Positions 1-8,671 of a stretch of DNA of 8,671 nt are shown piece after piece. The DNA comes from an uncultured Variovorax sp. (GTDB lineage: Bacteria > Pseudomonadota > Gammaproteobacteria > Burkholderiales > Burkholderiaceae_C), in contig CAIQMJ010000349.1 in the NCBI GenBank assembly GCA_903872875.1, positions 1 through 8,671 on the forward strand, given 5' to 3'. The position numbers and the translations under genes were made by a program. The number at the start of each line of letters is the position of its first letter. Positions within the stretch are counted from its first letter, which is position 1. The notes below the pieces were generated by a model. It was not told where the DNA came from, searched no databases, and saw only the letters and a program-made list of their open reading frames with translations.

Positions 1-1680
1 ATGGCTACCACGATCAATGGCTCGCTGCCCGCGCCGACCCTACGCTGGCGCGAAGGCGACACCGTCACCATCCGCGTCACCAACCGGCTGCGCGAGTCCA
101 CCTCCATCCATTGGCACGGCATCATCCTTCCGTACCAGATGGACGGCGTGCCGGGCATCAGCTTCGCGGGCATCGCGCCGGGCGAGACCTTCACCTACCG
201 CTTCAAAGTCGGACAAAGCGGCACCTACTGGTACCACTCGCATTCCGGGTTCCAGGAACTCACTGGCATGTACGGGGCGATCATCATCGACCCGGCGCAG
301 GGCGCCGACATCCGCGCTGACCGCGACCACGTGGTGCTGCTGTCGGACTGGACGGATGAAGACCCCATGCGCGTTTTCATGAAGCTCAAGACCCAGAGCA
401 ATTACTACAACTACCACCAGCCCACGGCAGTGGACTTCTTTCGCGACGCTTCGCGTGACGGTCTCTCGGCCGCGCTGGAGAAGCGCAAGATGTGGAACCA
501 GATGCGCATGAGCCCGACCGACCTGGCGGACCTCTCGGCGCAGACCTTGACCTATCTGGCCAACGGCACCACGCCCGCAGGCAACTGGACTGGCCTGTTT
601 CGTCCCGGCGAGCGCGTGCGGCTGCGCTTCATCAACGGGGCGGGCAGCACCTTCTACGACGTGCGCATCCCCGGGTTGAAGCTGAAGGTCGTGCATGTCG
701 ACGGCGTGGACGTGGAGCCGGTCACGGTGGACGAGTTCCGCTTCGGCCCCGGTGAAACCTGCGACGTGGTGGTCGAACCGCGCGACGACGCCTACACCGT
801 CTTCGCGCAATCCATGGACCGCACGGGCTATGCGCGCGGCACGCTGGCGGTGCGCGCCGGGCTTGCCGCGCCAGTGCCACCGGTAGACACGGCCGAATGG
901 CTGACGATGGCCGACATGATGGGGCCGATGGACGATGGCGGCATGTCCGGCATGTCCGGCATGTCCGGCATGTCCGGCATGTCCGGCATGTCCGGCATGT
1001 CCGGCATGTCCGGCGGTGGAATGTCGGATATGGGCCATGGTTCCATGTCCGGCATGGGTCATGGCTCGATGCAGGGCATGAACGGCATGGCCGGAATGAA
1101 CCATGGCCAGCATGCAATGCATGGCGCAGACACCTCCAATCCGCTGGCTGTGCCTAGCACCACGGCGCGGCACGCCCGCAGCGAGTACGGGCCCGGCACG
1201 GACATGCGCGTGGACATGGCGCGCACCGCCCTCGACGACCCGGGCATCGGGCTGCGCAACAACGGTCGGCGCGTGCTGACCCTGGCCGACCTGCACACGC
1301 CTGGCGGCCCACTCGATCCGCGCGGGGCCCAGCGCGAAGTCGAGCTGCATCTCACCGGCAACATGGAGCGCTACACCTGGTCGATCGACGGGCTCGACTT
1401 CGGCCAGTCCACGCCGGTGCATTTCCGCCATGGCGAGCGACTGCGCGTCATCCTGCACAACGACACGATGATGACGCACCCGATGCACCTGCACGGGATG
1501 TGGAGCGAACTAGAGAGTCCCGACGGGCGCTTCCTGGCGCGCCGCCACACCCTGCCTGTGCAGCCGGCTCAACGCATCAGCTTCCTGGTAACGGCCGACG
1601 CACTGGGGCGCTGGGCCTGGCACTGCCATTTGATGCTCCACATGGATGCGGGAATGTTCCGCGAGGTCGTGGTGTCTTGA
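1..1680 (+). CDS. copA: CopA multicopper oxidase, 5'-truncated by the window edge
   Basis: Periplasmic multicopper oxidase of the CopA/PcoA copper-resistance family, which oxidises Cu(I) to less toxic Cu(II) and binds copper. The visible 559 residues carry all four copper-ligand motifs: HWHG (37-40), WYHSHS (77-82), HPMHLHG (493-499) and HCHLMLHMDAGM (541-552). C542, H493, H547 and M552 are the expected type-1 ligands and the remaining His the T2/T3 ligands. Cupredoxin domains lie at about 1-100, 105-290 and 395-559. A Met/Gly/Ser/His linker (303-375) separates domains 2 and 3 and includes eight exact MSG units. The ATG at base 1 is almost certainly internal: family members are about 600 aa or more and begin with a Tat signal and extra N-terminal strand, both absent here. 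So the gene starts upstream of the window. The stop is TGA at 1678-1680, and copB follows after 7 nt. The family call is very secure; the start is not visible. Confidence 0.96.
   Translation: MATTINGSLPAPTLRWREGDTVTIRVTNRLRESTSIHWHGIILPYQMDGVPGISFAGIAPGETFTYRFKVGQSGTYWYHSHSGFQELTGMYGAIIIDPAQGADIRADRDHVVLLSDWTDEDPMRVFMKLKTQSNYYNYHQPTAVDFFRDASRDGLSAALEKRKMWNQMRMSPTDLADLSAQTLTYLANGTTPAGNWTGLFRPGERVRLRFINGAGSTFYDVRIPGLKLKVVHVDGVDVEPVTVDEFRFGPGETCDVVVEPRDDAYTVFAQSMDRTGYARGTLAVRAGLAAPVPPVDTAEWLTMADMMGPMDDGGMSGMSGMSGMSGMSGMSGMSGMSGGGMSDMGHGSMSGMGHGSMQGMNGMAGMNHGQHAMHGADTSNPLAVPSTTARHARSEYGPGTDMRVDMARTALDDPGIGLRNNGRRVLTLADLHTPGGPLDPRGAQREVELHLTGNMERYTWSIDGLDFGQSTPVHFRHGERLRVILHNDTMMTHPMHLHGMWSELESPDGRFLARRHTLPVQPAQRISFLVTADALGRWAWHCHLMLHMDAGMFREVVVS
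943..1014 (+). repeat. Perfect 9-bp tandem repeat, 8 copies, in copA
   Basis: Eight consecutive identical copies of ATGTCCGGC, encoding (Met-Ser-Gly)x8 at CopA residues 315-338. An extra GGC before the first copy extends the period slightly. The copies show no synonymous variation. The unit is a multiple of three, so copy-number change would keep the frame and alter only the length of the Met-rich linker. Degenerate Met-Gly-His repeats continue to about base 1125. Confidence 0.97.
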
Positions 1681-1687
1681 GCGCCGC

Positions 1688-2713
1688 ATGAAGAGAAATG
1701 CCCAGATGATGAAAACGACACACGTTCACGCGCTGGCCTTGGCACTGACAGCCTTGACGATCTTCCCGGCGCAGGCCCAGTCACAGGCGGGCCAGGAAGA
1801 AGACCATTCGGCGCAACACGGTGCTGCGGCCGCGTCGACGCCAGCACCTGCGACCCTGCCATCCTCTGCCGCGGCAGATCCTCACGCGGGCCATGGCACG
1901 ATCCCGCTTGCGCCGGCATCAGCGCCGGCATCCGCACCAGCGATGGACCATGGCGACATGAAGATGCAAGGCGGTGCAGCCCCGGCCGACGCGCGCGATC
2001 CTCATGCCTATGCCGATGGGCTGGTCCGTGGCGCTGGCGCCTATGCCGTGCCCGGAGTCCCCGCACTGAGCTTGGCAGACGAACATCGCTTCGGCACGCT
2101 GTTGGTCGAACGCCTGGAGCGCACCTACACCCGCGGCGGCGACAACGCCACGGCCTACGACCTCCAGGCCTGGTTCGGGCGCGACTTCGACAAAGTGGTC
2201 GTCAAGGCCGAGGGCAACGTGGCCAGCAGCAAGCTGCAGGACGCGCGCACGGAACTGCTGTGGGGCCATGCCGTCGCCCCGTATTGGGACACCCAATTGG
2301 GCGTTCGTTACGACACTGGCACCGGCCCCGATCGCGGCTGGCTGGCGCTGGGTATCCAGGGATTGGCGCCCTACTGGTTCGACGTCGAAGCGACGGCCTA
2401 CGTCGGCAGCGGCGGCAGGACGGCGCTGCGGCTCGCGGTGAGCTATGACCTGCTGCTGACGCAAAAGCTCATCTTGCAGCCGCGCGGCGAGATACAGCTC
2501 TACGGCAAGGACGACCCGGCACGGGACATTGGCAGCGGCCTGTCGAACGCCACGGCCGGGCTGCGCCTGCGCTATGAGGTCAGCCGCCAGTTCGCGCCCT
2601 ATATCGGCGTGGAGCGCAGCGGCAGTTTCGGCAAGACCGCCGACCTGCTACGCGCCTCGGGTGAACGTGCACAACAGACTCGTTGGGTCGCGGGCGTTCG
2701 CTTCTGGTTCTAA
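1688..2713 (+). CDS. copB: CopB outer-membrane copper resistance protein
   Basis: CopB/PcoB-family protein (341 aa), the outer-membrane partner of CopA in copABCD systems. Residues 1-30 form a signal peptide (MKRN..., hydrophobic core ALALALTALTIF, probable cleavage after PAQA). Residues 31-110 are a low-complexity Ala/Pro linker with His/Met clusters (EEDHSAQH, DPHAGHG, MDHGDMKM) that could bind copper. From about 130 to the end it reads as alternating beta-strand sequence ending in VRFWF, and the terminal Phe is typical of an outer-membrane barrel. I chose ATG 1688 because it lies just after the copA stop and gives a clean basic n-region. An in-frame ATG at 1646 would overlap copA and spoil the signal peptide, while ATG 1706 or 1709 remain possible. 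How it moves or sequesters copper is not settled for the family. The gap to copC is 69 nt. Confidence 0.93.
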   Translation: MKRNAQMMKTTHVHALALALTALTIFPAQAQSQAGQEEDHSAQHGAAAASTPAPATLPSSAAADPHAGHGTIPLAPASAPASAPAMDHGDMKMQGGAAPADARDPHAYADGLVRGAGAYAVPGVPALSLADEHRFGTLLVERLERTYTRGGDNATAYDLQAWFGRDFDKVVVKAEGNVASSKLQDARTELLWGHAVAPYWDTQLGVRYDTGTGPDRGWLALGIQGLAPYWFDVEATAYVGSGGRTALRLAVSYDLLLTQKLILQPRGEIQLYGKDDPARDIGSGLSNATAGLRLRYEVSRQFAPYIGVERSGSFGKTADLLRASGERAQQTRWVAGVRFWF

Positions 2714-2782
2714 CGAACACGCCTCAAAGCTCAAACACACCGAACACTTTTTCCATCACCGTTAACCAATCAGAGAAAGAAC

Positions 2783-3169
2783 ATGCTCTCGATCCGTAAA
2801 CCTCTCCTCACCTTCGCCACTACCGCCAGCGTTCTGCTGTTCAGCTCCATCGCGCAAGCCCATCCCAAACTGCTCGCCTCCGATCCGCAAGCGAACGCCG
2901 AAGTGGCGGTTCCCGCGAAGATCGAGCTGCATTTTTCCGAGACTTTGACTACCCAGTTCTCTGGCGCCAAGTTGGTCATGTCCGGCATGCCGGGCATGTC
3001 CCACGGGGCCATGCCGGTGGAGGTCGTGGTTTCGGGCGGTGAAGATGGCAAGACCATGGTGATTACGCCTGCCAAGACCCTGATGTCAGGGGACTATCGC
3101 GTGGAATGGCGTGCCGTGTCCTCCGATACACACCCCATAACGGGCAATTTCTCCTTCAAGGTGAAATGA
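2783..3169 (+). CDS. copC: CopC periplasmic copper-binding protein
   Basis: Small periplasmic copper carrier (128 aa, about 102 mature). The signal peptide ends at AQA (24-26), leaving His27 as mature residue 1. The full ligand set of the Pseudomonas syringae type CopC is present at the same mature spacing. For Cu(II): H27, E53, D115 and H117 (mature 1, 27, 89, 91). For Cu(I), in the MSGMPGMSHGAM loop: M66, M69, M72, H74 and M77 (mature 40, 43, 46, 48, 51). It therefore belongs to the two-site CopC class and should bind both oxidation states. The sequence is a short beta-barrel type with a typical end (THPITGNFSFKVK). A purine-rich AGAGAAAGA precedes the ATG. copD starts 3 nt after the stop, and the two are expected to act together in copper handling across the inner membrane. 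Confidence 0.96.
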   Translation: MLSIRKPLLTFATTASVLLFSSIAQAHPKLLASDPQANAEVAVPAKIELHFSETLTTQFSGAKLVMSGMPGMSHGAMPVEVVVSGGEDGKTMVITPAKTLMSGDYRVEWRAVSSDTHPITGNFSFKVK

Positions 3170-3172
3170 GCC

Positions 3173-4114
3173 ATGGAGGGCTGGAGCAATATCGTTGTCC
3201 GCTTCGCGAGCTACGGCAACCTCATGCTGCTGTTCGGCCTGCCATTGTTCACCTTGTACGGGCTGAAGGACAACGCAAATGAAGCCCGCGCGGTCTTCGG
3301 GTTTCGGGTGCTCCTCTCATGGTCCGCTGGCCTCGGTCTCTTGCTGTCGGCCGCCGGCATGATGTTGCTGGCCGAAGCGATGAGCGGCGTGACCGAAGTC
3401 GGCGAACTTGAGCGCCATGTGTTTGGCATGATCATCACCGGCACGAGCGTGGGCATCGCATGGGTGGTCAAGATCGCATCACTCTTGGGCGTTCTGTTTT
3501 GCGCCTGGTTCTACAAGCGATCTCCAACGGTAAGTCTGGCTCTCGCCTCGTTGCTCGGAGCGATTGCGCTATCCACGCTTGTCTGGTCGGGACACGGCGC
3601 GATGGATACCGGTGCGCGCGGCGGCATTCATCTGGCTGCCGACACCCTGCACCTGCTTGCCGCTGGAGCCTGGGTAGGTGCGCTTCTCGCCTTCCTGCTA
3701 TTGCTACTGCGACCTGGCGATGTCGATGCCTACCGGCATCTGCTGCTCTTGCGCCGTGCCGTCACGGGCTTTTCGACGGCCGGCACCCTCATCGTCGCAG
3801 TGCTGATCGTCACCGGCATCGTGAACTATCTGCTTGTCGTGGGCCCGACCCTTCAGGGCGTGACGTCCAGCCTTTACGGTGCATTGCTGATCGTAAAGCT
3901 GGGCCTGTTCACCGCCATGCTTTCGCTCGCCGCAGCGAATCGCTTTCGTTTGGGACCCTTGCTTGAGCGCGCAAAGAAGCACAGTCAAGTTGCCGCGGCA
4001 AAACGTGCGTTATTCAAGAGCTTGGCGCTTGAAACGGGTGCCGTGACACTGATCCTGCTGGTGGTTGCCTGGTTGGGTACTTTGAATCCGCTTGACAGCG
4101 CGACGGCTTCTTGA
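3173..4114 (+). CDS. copD: CopD inner-membrane copper resistance protein
   Basis: Polytopic inner-membrane protein (313 aa, normal family length) of the CopD/PcoD family, thought to move copper into the cytoplasm or inner membrane with CopC. About eight hydrophobic segments are visible, near residues 14-31, 46-66, 85-110, 119-138, 155-178, 200-222, 234-254 and 286-302. Conserved-looking His residues lie at or in the membrane in WSGHGA (H141) and GGIHLAADTLHLLAAGAWVG (H153, H160), the usual CopD signature area, followed by the NRFRLGP loop near 256-262. The start is ATG 3173, 3 nt after copC, with AAGGTGA upstream overlapping the copC end, so translation is probably coupled. Base composition is lower in GC than the ATPase core (32/60 in bases 3481-3540 by hand count). 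Family is certain; direction of transport is from literature on relatives. Confidence 0.94.
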   Translation: MEGWSNIVVRFASYGNLMLLFGLPLFTLYGLKDNANEARAVFGFRVLLSWSAGLGLLLSAAGMMLLAEAMSGVTEVGELERHVFGMIITGTSVGIAWVVKIASLLGVLFCAWFYKRSPTVSLALASLLGAIALSTLVWSGHGAMDTGARGGIHLAADTLHLLAAGAWVGALLAFLLLLLRPGDVDAYRHLLLLRRAVTGFSTAGTLIVAVLIVTGIVNYLLVVGPTLQGVTSSLYGALLIVKLGLFTAMLSLAAANRFRLGPLLERAKKHSQVAAAKRALFKSLALETGAVTLILLVVAWLGTLNPLDSATAS

Positions 4115-4183
4115 GTCGAGTAAATGCAGATGCCTCACGCAAACAGCGATCTGGAACCGACCATCCAGCCGACTTCAATCATC

Positions 4184-4191
4184 AAAGGAAG
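4184..4191 (+). promoter_or_regulatory. Ribosome binding site for the Met-rich protein
   Basis: AAAGGAAG lies 6 nt before ATG 4198 and fixes that start. A longer reading from TTG 4111, overlapping the copD stop, has no such site and would put about 29 non-signal residues before the signal peptide. Confidence 0.7.
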
Positions 4192-4197
4192 TACATC

Positions 4198-4650
4198 ATG
4201 AAATTCATTCGCCCCCTCATCATCGCTTCGGCCTGCGCCCTCTCCGGCGTCACGGCGTGGGCCGCCGATCCCGCGGGTCCCGCGGATCACCACCCCGCGA
4301 GCGCGGCCTCAGCGAGCGCTACGCCTAGCACCGCGTCCAGCGCAGCGATGGACGGTGAGACCAGCTCACGGATGGACACACAGATGGAGGCTATGCGCGC
4401 AATGCACGAAAAGGTGATGAGTGCCAAGACGCCTGAAGCTCGCCAGGCACTCATGGCCGAACACATGAAGACCATGCAGGACGGCATGTCGATGATGAGC
4501 GGCATGGCTGGAGCAGCCAAGGGTGGCATGAAAGGCAACATGCCCTCCGGCATGCCGGCAGGCAATCAAATGATGGAAAAGCGCACGGAGATGATGCAGA
4601 CCATGATGCTCATGATGGCCGATTGCATGCCGTCTCCGTCCATCAAGTAG
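4198..4650 (+). CDS. Met-rich exported protein, probable periplasmic copper binder
   Basis: A 150-aa protein with no name I can assign. Residues 1-23 are a clear signal peptide (MKFIRPLIIASACALSGVTAWAA, cleavage near AWA-A or WAA-D). An Ala/Ser-rich spacer follows, then a helical Met-rich body from about 48. I count 25 Met among roughly 127 mature residues, many in pairs (SMMSGM, QMMEKR, EMMQTMMLMMADCM), one Cys (in ADCMPS) and several His. The segment MHEKVM...TPEARQALMAEHMKTMQDGMSMM looks amphipathic and helical, similar in style to small Met-rich copper-locus proteins. Placed between copD and the DUF2933 gene, it most likely binds Cu(I) (or Ag(I)) in the periplasm through Met thioethers, but this is inference from composition and context. 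The start is supported by AAAGGAAG at 4184. The next gene begins 12 nt after the stop. Confidence 0.88.
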   Translation: MKFIRPLIIASACALSGVTAWAADPAGPADHHPASAASASATPSTASSAAMDGETSSRMDTQMEAMRAMHEKVMSAKTPEARQALMAEHMKTMQDGMSMMSGMAGAAKGGMKGNMPSGMPAGNQMMEKRTEMMQTMMLMMADCMPSPSIK

Positions 4651-4662
4651 GGAGCGATCAGC

Positions 4663-4974
4663 ATGGATCATGACCCCAGCCAGCACGAATCTTCCCCGCG
4701 TTTCTGGCGCTCGCGCTACGGGGTTGGCCTGCTCGTCATCGGTGCGATCGCGGGCTACTTCCTGATCAAGGAACACACCGCCCATGTCGTCGGCTATCTG
4801 CCCCTTCTGCTGCTGGCGGCCTGTCCGCTGATGCACATCTTCATGCACGGCGGGCACGGTCATGGTGGGCATGACCATTCGTCCCATACCCCGCCCGGTA
4901 CGCCTCCCAATACGCCGAATCAGGACACCGGCGGCGATGCCAAAGCACGCGATCAACGCGGGGATCAGCCATGA
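4663..4974 (+). CDS. DUF2933-type small membrane protein with His-rich tail
   Basis: A 103-aa protein resembling the DUF2933 family found beside heavy-metal resistance genes; function unknown. The N-terminus is short and hydrophilic (MDHDPSQHESS). Two hydrophobic segments follow, about 19-36 (YGVGLLVIGAIAGYFLI) and 43-63 (VVGYLPLLLLAACPLMHIFMH). Then comes a His/Gly cluster (HGGHGHGGHDHSSH, about 62-75) and a Pro/Asp-rich polar tail. The ACPLMHIFMH segment, with Cys, Met and His at the end of the second helix and the His cluster just beyond it, is the likely metal-binding part. If both ends face the same side, the His tail and N-terminal His residues could form one site; topology is not resolved. 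GGAG (4651-4654) lies 8 nt before the ATG. The stop overlaps the next start as ATGA, implying coupled translation with the methyltransferase-like gene. Confidence 0.85.
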   Translation: MDHDPSQHESSPRFWRSRYGVGLLVIGAIAGYFLIKEHTAHVVGYLPLLLLAACPLMHIFMHGGHGHGGHDHSSHTPPGTPPNTPNQDTGGDAKARDQRGDQP

Positions 4975-5618
4975 GCCATGATCAACCCGCCTACGGCCTG
5001 TGGTTGCTGGTGTTCTTCAACTCGGCCATCTTCATTCTGTTCGCCTTCAGCTTCTTCAAGCCGGCGACGGCGCGCGACTGGCGGACCTTCAGCGCGTTTG
5101 CCGCGTTCATCGTCGCGCTGTTCGTCGAGATGTACGGATTTCCGCTGACCATCTACCTGCTCTCGGGCTGGCTGCAGACCCGCTATCCCGGCCTCGACAT
5201 TCTTTCCCACGACGCCGGCCATCTGTGGTCAACCCTGCTGGGCGAGAAAGGCGATCCGCACTTCGGGGTGCTGCACATCGCCAGCTACGTGTTGCTCGGC
5301 TATGGCTTCTACCTGCTGTCCACGGCCTGGCACGTGCTCTACCACGCGCAGCGCCAGGGCACCCTGGCCACGACCGGCCCCTATGCCCGCATCCGCCATC
5401 CCCAGTACGTGGCCTTTGTGATGATCCTGCTGGGGTTCCTGCTGCAGTGGCCGACCCTGCTCACGCTGCTGATGTTCCCGATCCTGCTGATCATGTACGG
5501 CCGTCTGGCGGTGACGGAAGAAGCCGAGATGCGGACCCGGTTCGGCGCGGACTTCGAGCGCTATGCGCAAGCCACGCCGCGGTTCATTCCCCGCTGGCGC
5601 CAACCCAGCACAACCTAA
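4971..5618 (+). CDS. ICMT-like integral-membrane methyltransferase
   Basis: A 215-aa membrane protein of the isoprenylcysteine carboxyl methyltransferase (ICMT)/phospholipid methyltransferase superfamily. Hydrophobic segments lie near residues 10-29, 40-65, 98-120 and 146-177. The C-terminal SAM-binding signature is intact: GPYARIRHPQY (136-146), a hydrophobic hairpin, then EEAEMRTRFGADFERY (183-198) and a short FIPR (205-208). Two His in the middle loop (H80, H84 in SHDAGH) and H97 might be substrate or metal contacts. Bacteria generally lack prenylated protein substrates, so the true substrate is unknown. Methylation of a thiol, lipid or small molecule (as in the MddA branch) is possible but not shown by sequence. 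The ATG at 4971 overlaps the DUF2933 stop, with a GGGGA 6 nt upstream. Similar DUF2933/ICMT-like neighbours in metal clusters suggest a metal-linked job; this is context only. Confidence 0.85.
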   Translation: MSHDQPAYGLWLLVFFNSAIFILFAFSFFKPATARDWRTFSAFAAFIVALFVEMYGFPLTIYLLSGWLQTRYPGLDILSHDAGHLWSTLLGEKGDPHFGVLHIASYVLLGYGFYLLSTAWHVLYHAQRQGTLATTGPYARIRHPQYVAFVMILLGFLLQWPTLLTLLMFPILLIMYGRLAVTEEAEMRTRFGADFERYAQATPRFIPRWRQPSTT

Positions 5619-5652
5619 CGCACCCCACCCATCGCTACACCATCTCTTCCAC

Positions 5653-5656
5653 GGAG
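5653..5656 (+). promoter_or_regulatory. Ribosome binding site deciding the CopZ-like start
   Basis: GGAG stands 3 nt before ATG 5660 but 9 nt before ATG 5666 in the same frame. The second spacing is normal, so 5666 is preferred. The alternative adds only Met-Thr. Confidence 0.6.
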
Positions 5657-5665
5657 AACATGACC

Positions 5666-5941
5666 ATGAATACCATCGATCTCGAAGTCCAGGGCATGAG
5701 CTGCGGCTCTTGCGTCAAACACGTCACGCAAGCCCTCAAGCCCCTGCCGGGTGTCAGCGGTGTAGACGTCGATCTGCACGCGGGGCACGTGCGCGTCCAT
5801 GGCGATCTCGCTCAAGGCAGCGATGCCCTGGTGTCTGCGCTGGAAGCGGCTGGCTATCCCGCGCAGGTGGCGACCGCTTCACTCCCAACCGGCCGGGCGC
5901 CCGACAGCGATAACAGCCCTCGGCGCTGCTGCTGCGGATGA
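5666..5941 (+). CDS. CopZ-like HMA metallochaperone with Cys-rich C-terminus
   Basis: A 91-aa cytoplasmic protein made of one heavy-metal-associated (HMA) ferredoxin-like domain (about 2-68) plus a short tail. The Cu(I) site is M11-S-C13-G-S-C16, and the fold pattern (LEVQGMSCGSC, two helices, VDVDL, VRVHG, LEAAGYPAQV) matches CopZ/Atx1-type chaperones. The tail (about 72-91) is polar and ends RRCCCG, adding three consecutive Cys (88-90) to the two of the HMA motif. Those could make a second thiolate site or help transfer or dimerisation; that is inference. No signal peptide is present, so it should pick up cytosolic Cu(I) and pass it to the ATPase encoded 73 nt downstream, which itself lacks an HMA domain. 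Start ATG 5666 is chosen on ribosome-binding-site spacing; ATG 5660 is possible. Confidence 0.92.
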   Translation: MNTIDLEVQGMSCGSCVKHVTQALKPLPGVSGVDVDLHAGHVRVHGDLAQGSDALVSALEAAGYPAQVATASLPTGRAPDSDNSPRRCCCG

Positions 5942-6014
5942 GAGGCAGCCCGGCACGCCCTGACGGGGCTCCAAGCCACCCATTGCCGGCCTTCAAAGAC
6001 CAAGAGAAACCATC

Positions 6015-8668
<2,654 letters not shown>

Positions 8669-8669
<1 letters not shown>

Positions 8670-8671
8670 TG
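8669..8671 (+). other. Possible start codon of a following gene (TGATG junction)
   Basis: The ATPase stop TGA (8667-8669) shares its last base with an ATG at 8669-8671, where the window ends. Such TGATG junctions commonly mark coupled operon genes, but with no sequence beyond the edge this could be chance. No strong ribosome binding site is visible just upstream (GGTCGGTT only). Confidence 0.3.

Noticed and set aside
40..1494. Long open frame on the minus strand opposite copA (484 codons), rich in His-Ala-Gly repeats
   Set aside because: It is the complement of copA: the His-Ala-Gly repeats are the reverse reading of the MSG repeat, and high GC leaves minus-strand frames open. It has no recognisable domain.
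1646..1687. Earlier copB start at ATG 1646
   Set aside because: It would overlap the copA C-terminus and add 14 residues with two Cys and several charges before the signal peptide.
2714..2782. AT-richer copB-copC gap, with CGAACAC occurring twice, as a promoter
   Set aside because: No paired -35/-10 elements or CueR/CopR-like palindrome could be made out. A 7-base direct repeat is weak evidence.
4151..4168. CTGGA-N8-TCCAG inverted repeat between copD and the Met-rich gene
   Set aside because: A five-base stem with no T-tract and no match to a cop-box or CueR-type operator that I know; expected by chance.
5000..5665. Upstream extension of the CopZ-like frame through the methyltransferase gene
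   Set aside because: The frame is open by chance, but the extension is Arg/Pro/Leu-rich noise over a gene with clear motifs in its own frame. GGAG at 5653 sets the real start.
5947..5970. Inverted repeat AGCCC...GGGCT (with inner GCCC/GGGC) after the CopZ-like gene
   Set aside because: Only 4-5 bp stems and no following T-tract, so not a convincing intrinsic terminator.

Overview
The window is a dense, single-strand, copper-handling gene cluster from a high-GC proteobacterium. The copABCD order, the CopB outer-membrane barrel and the signal peptides mean a Gram-negative envelope. The sequence style (copA-copB-copC-copD followed by a Met-rich periplasmic protein, a DUF2933 protein, an ICMT-like methyltransferase, a CopZ-like chaperone and a YHS/HMBD copper ATPase) suggests a beta- or gammaproteobacterium such as a Burkholderiales or Pseudomonas relative. 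The genus is inference. Clusters of this kind are often on genomic islands or plasmids, but no mobile element, tRNA or attachment site is visible here.

Layout, all on the + strand: the 3' part of copA (multicopper oxidase, cut by the left edge, 1-1680); copB (1688-2713); copC (2783-3169); copD (3173-4114); a Met-rich exported protein of 150 aa (4198-4650); a DUF2933-type two-helix membrane protein with a His-rich tail (4663-4974); an isoprenylcysteine-methyltransferase-like membrane protein (4971-5618, start and stop overlapping as ATGA); a CopZ-like HMA metallochaperone with a C-terminal Cys triplet (5666-5941); and a complete Cu(I) P1B-type ATPase of 884 aa (6015-8669). Intergenic gaps are at most 83 nt. 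No convincing promoter, operator or intrinsic terminator lies in any of them, so the set could be one long transcript whose promoter and regulator (copRS/cueR type) lie outside the window. No stretch over 300 nt lacks a gene.

How they would work together: the ATPase exports cytoplasmic Cu(I), fed by the CopZ-like chaperone or by its own N-terminal YHS/HMBD/His-rich domains. In the periplasm CopA oxidises Cu(I) and, with the Met-rich 150-aa protein and CopC, binds copper. CopB acts at the outer membrane. CopD is the inner-membrane partner of CopC. The DUF2933 and ICMT-like pair is translationally coupled and sits inside the copper genes, but has no role that can be assigned from sequence. It is the most likely place for undescribed biology here.

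Other points of note are a perfect 9-bp x 8 tandem repeat in copA, a duplicated HMBD module in the ATPase gene whose copies differ only at synonymous sites within the 20-residue core, a base-composition step inside the ATPase gene, and a TGATG junction at the right edge that may start another gene.
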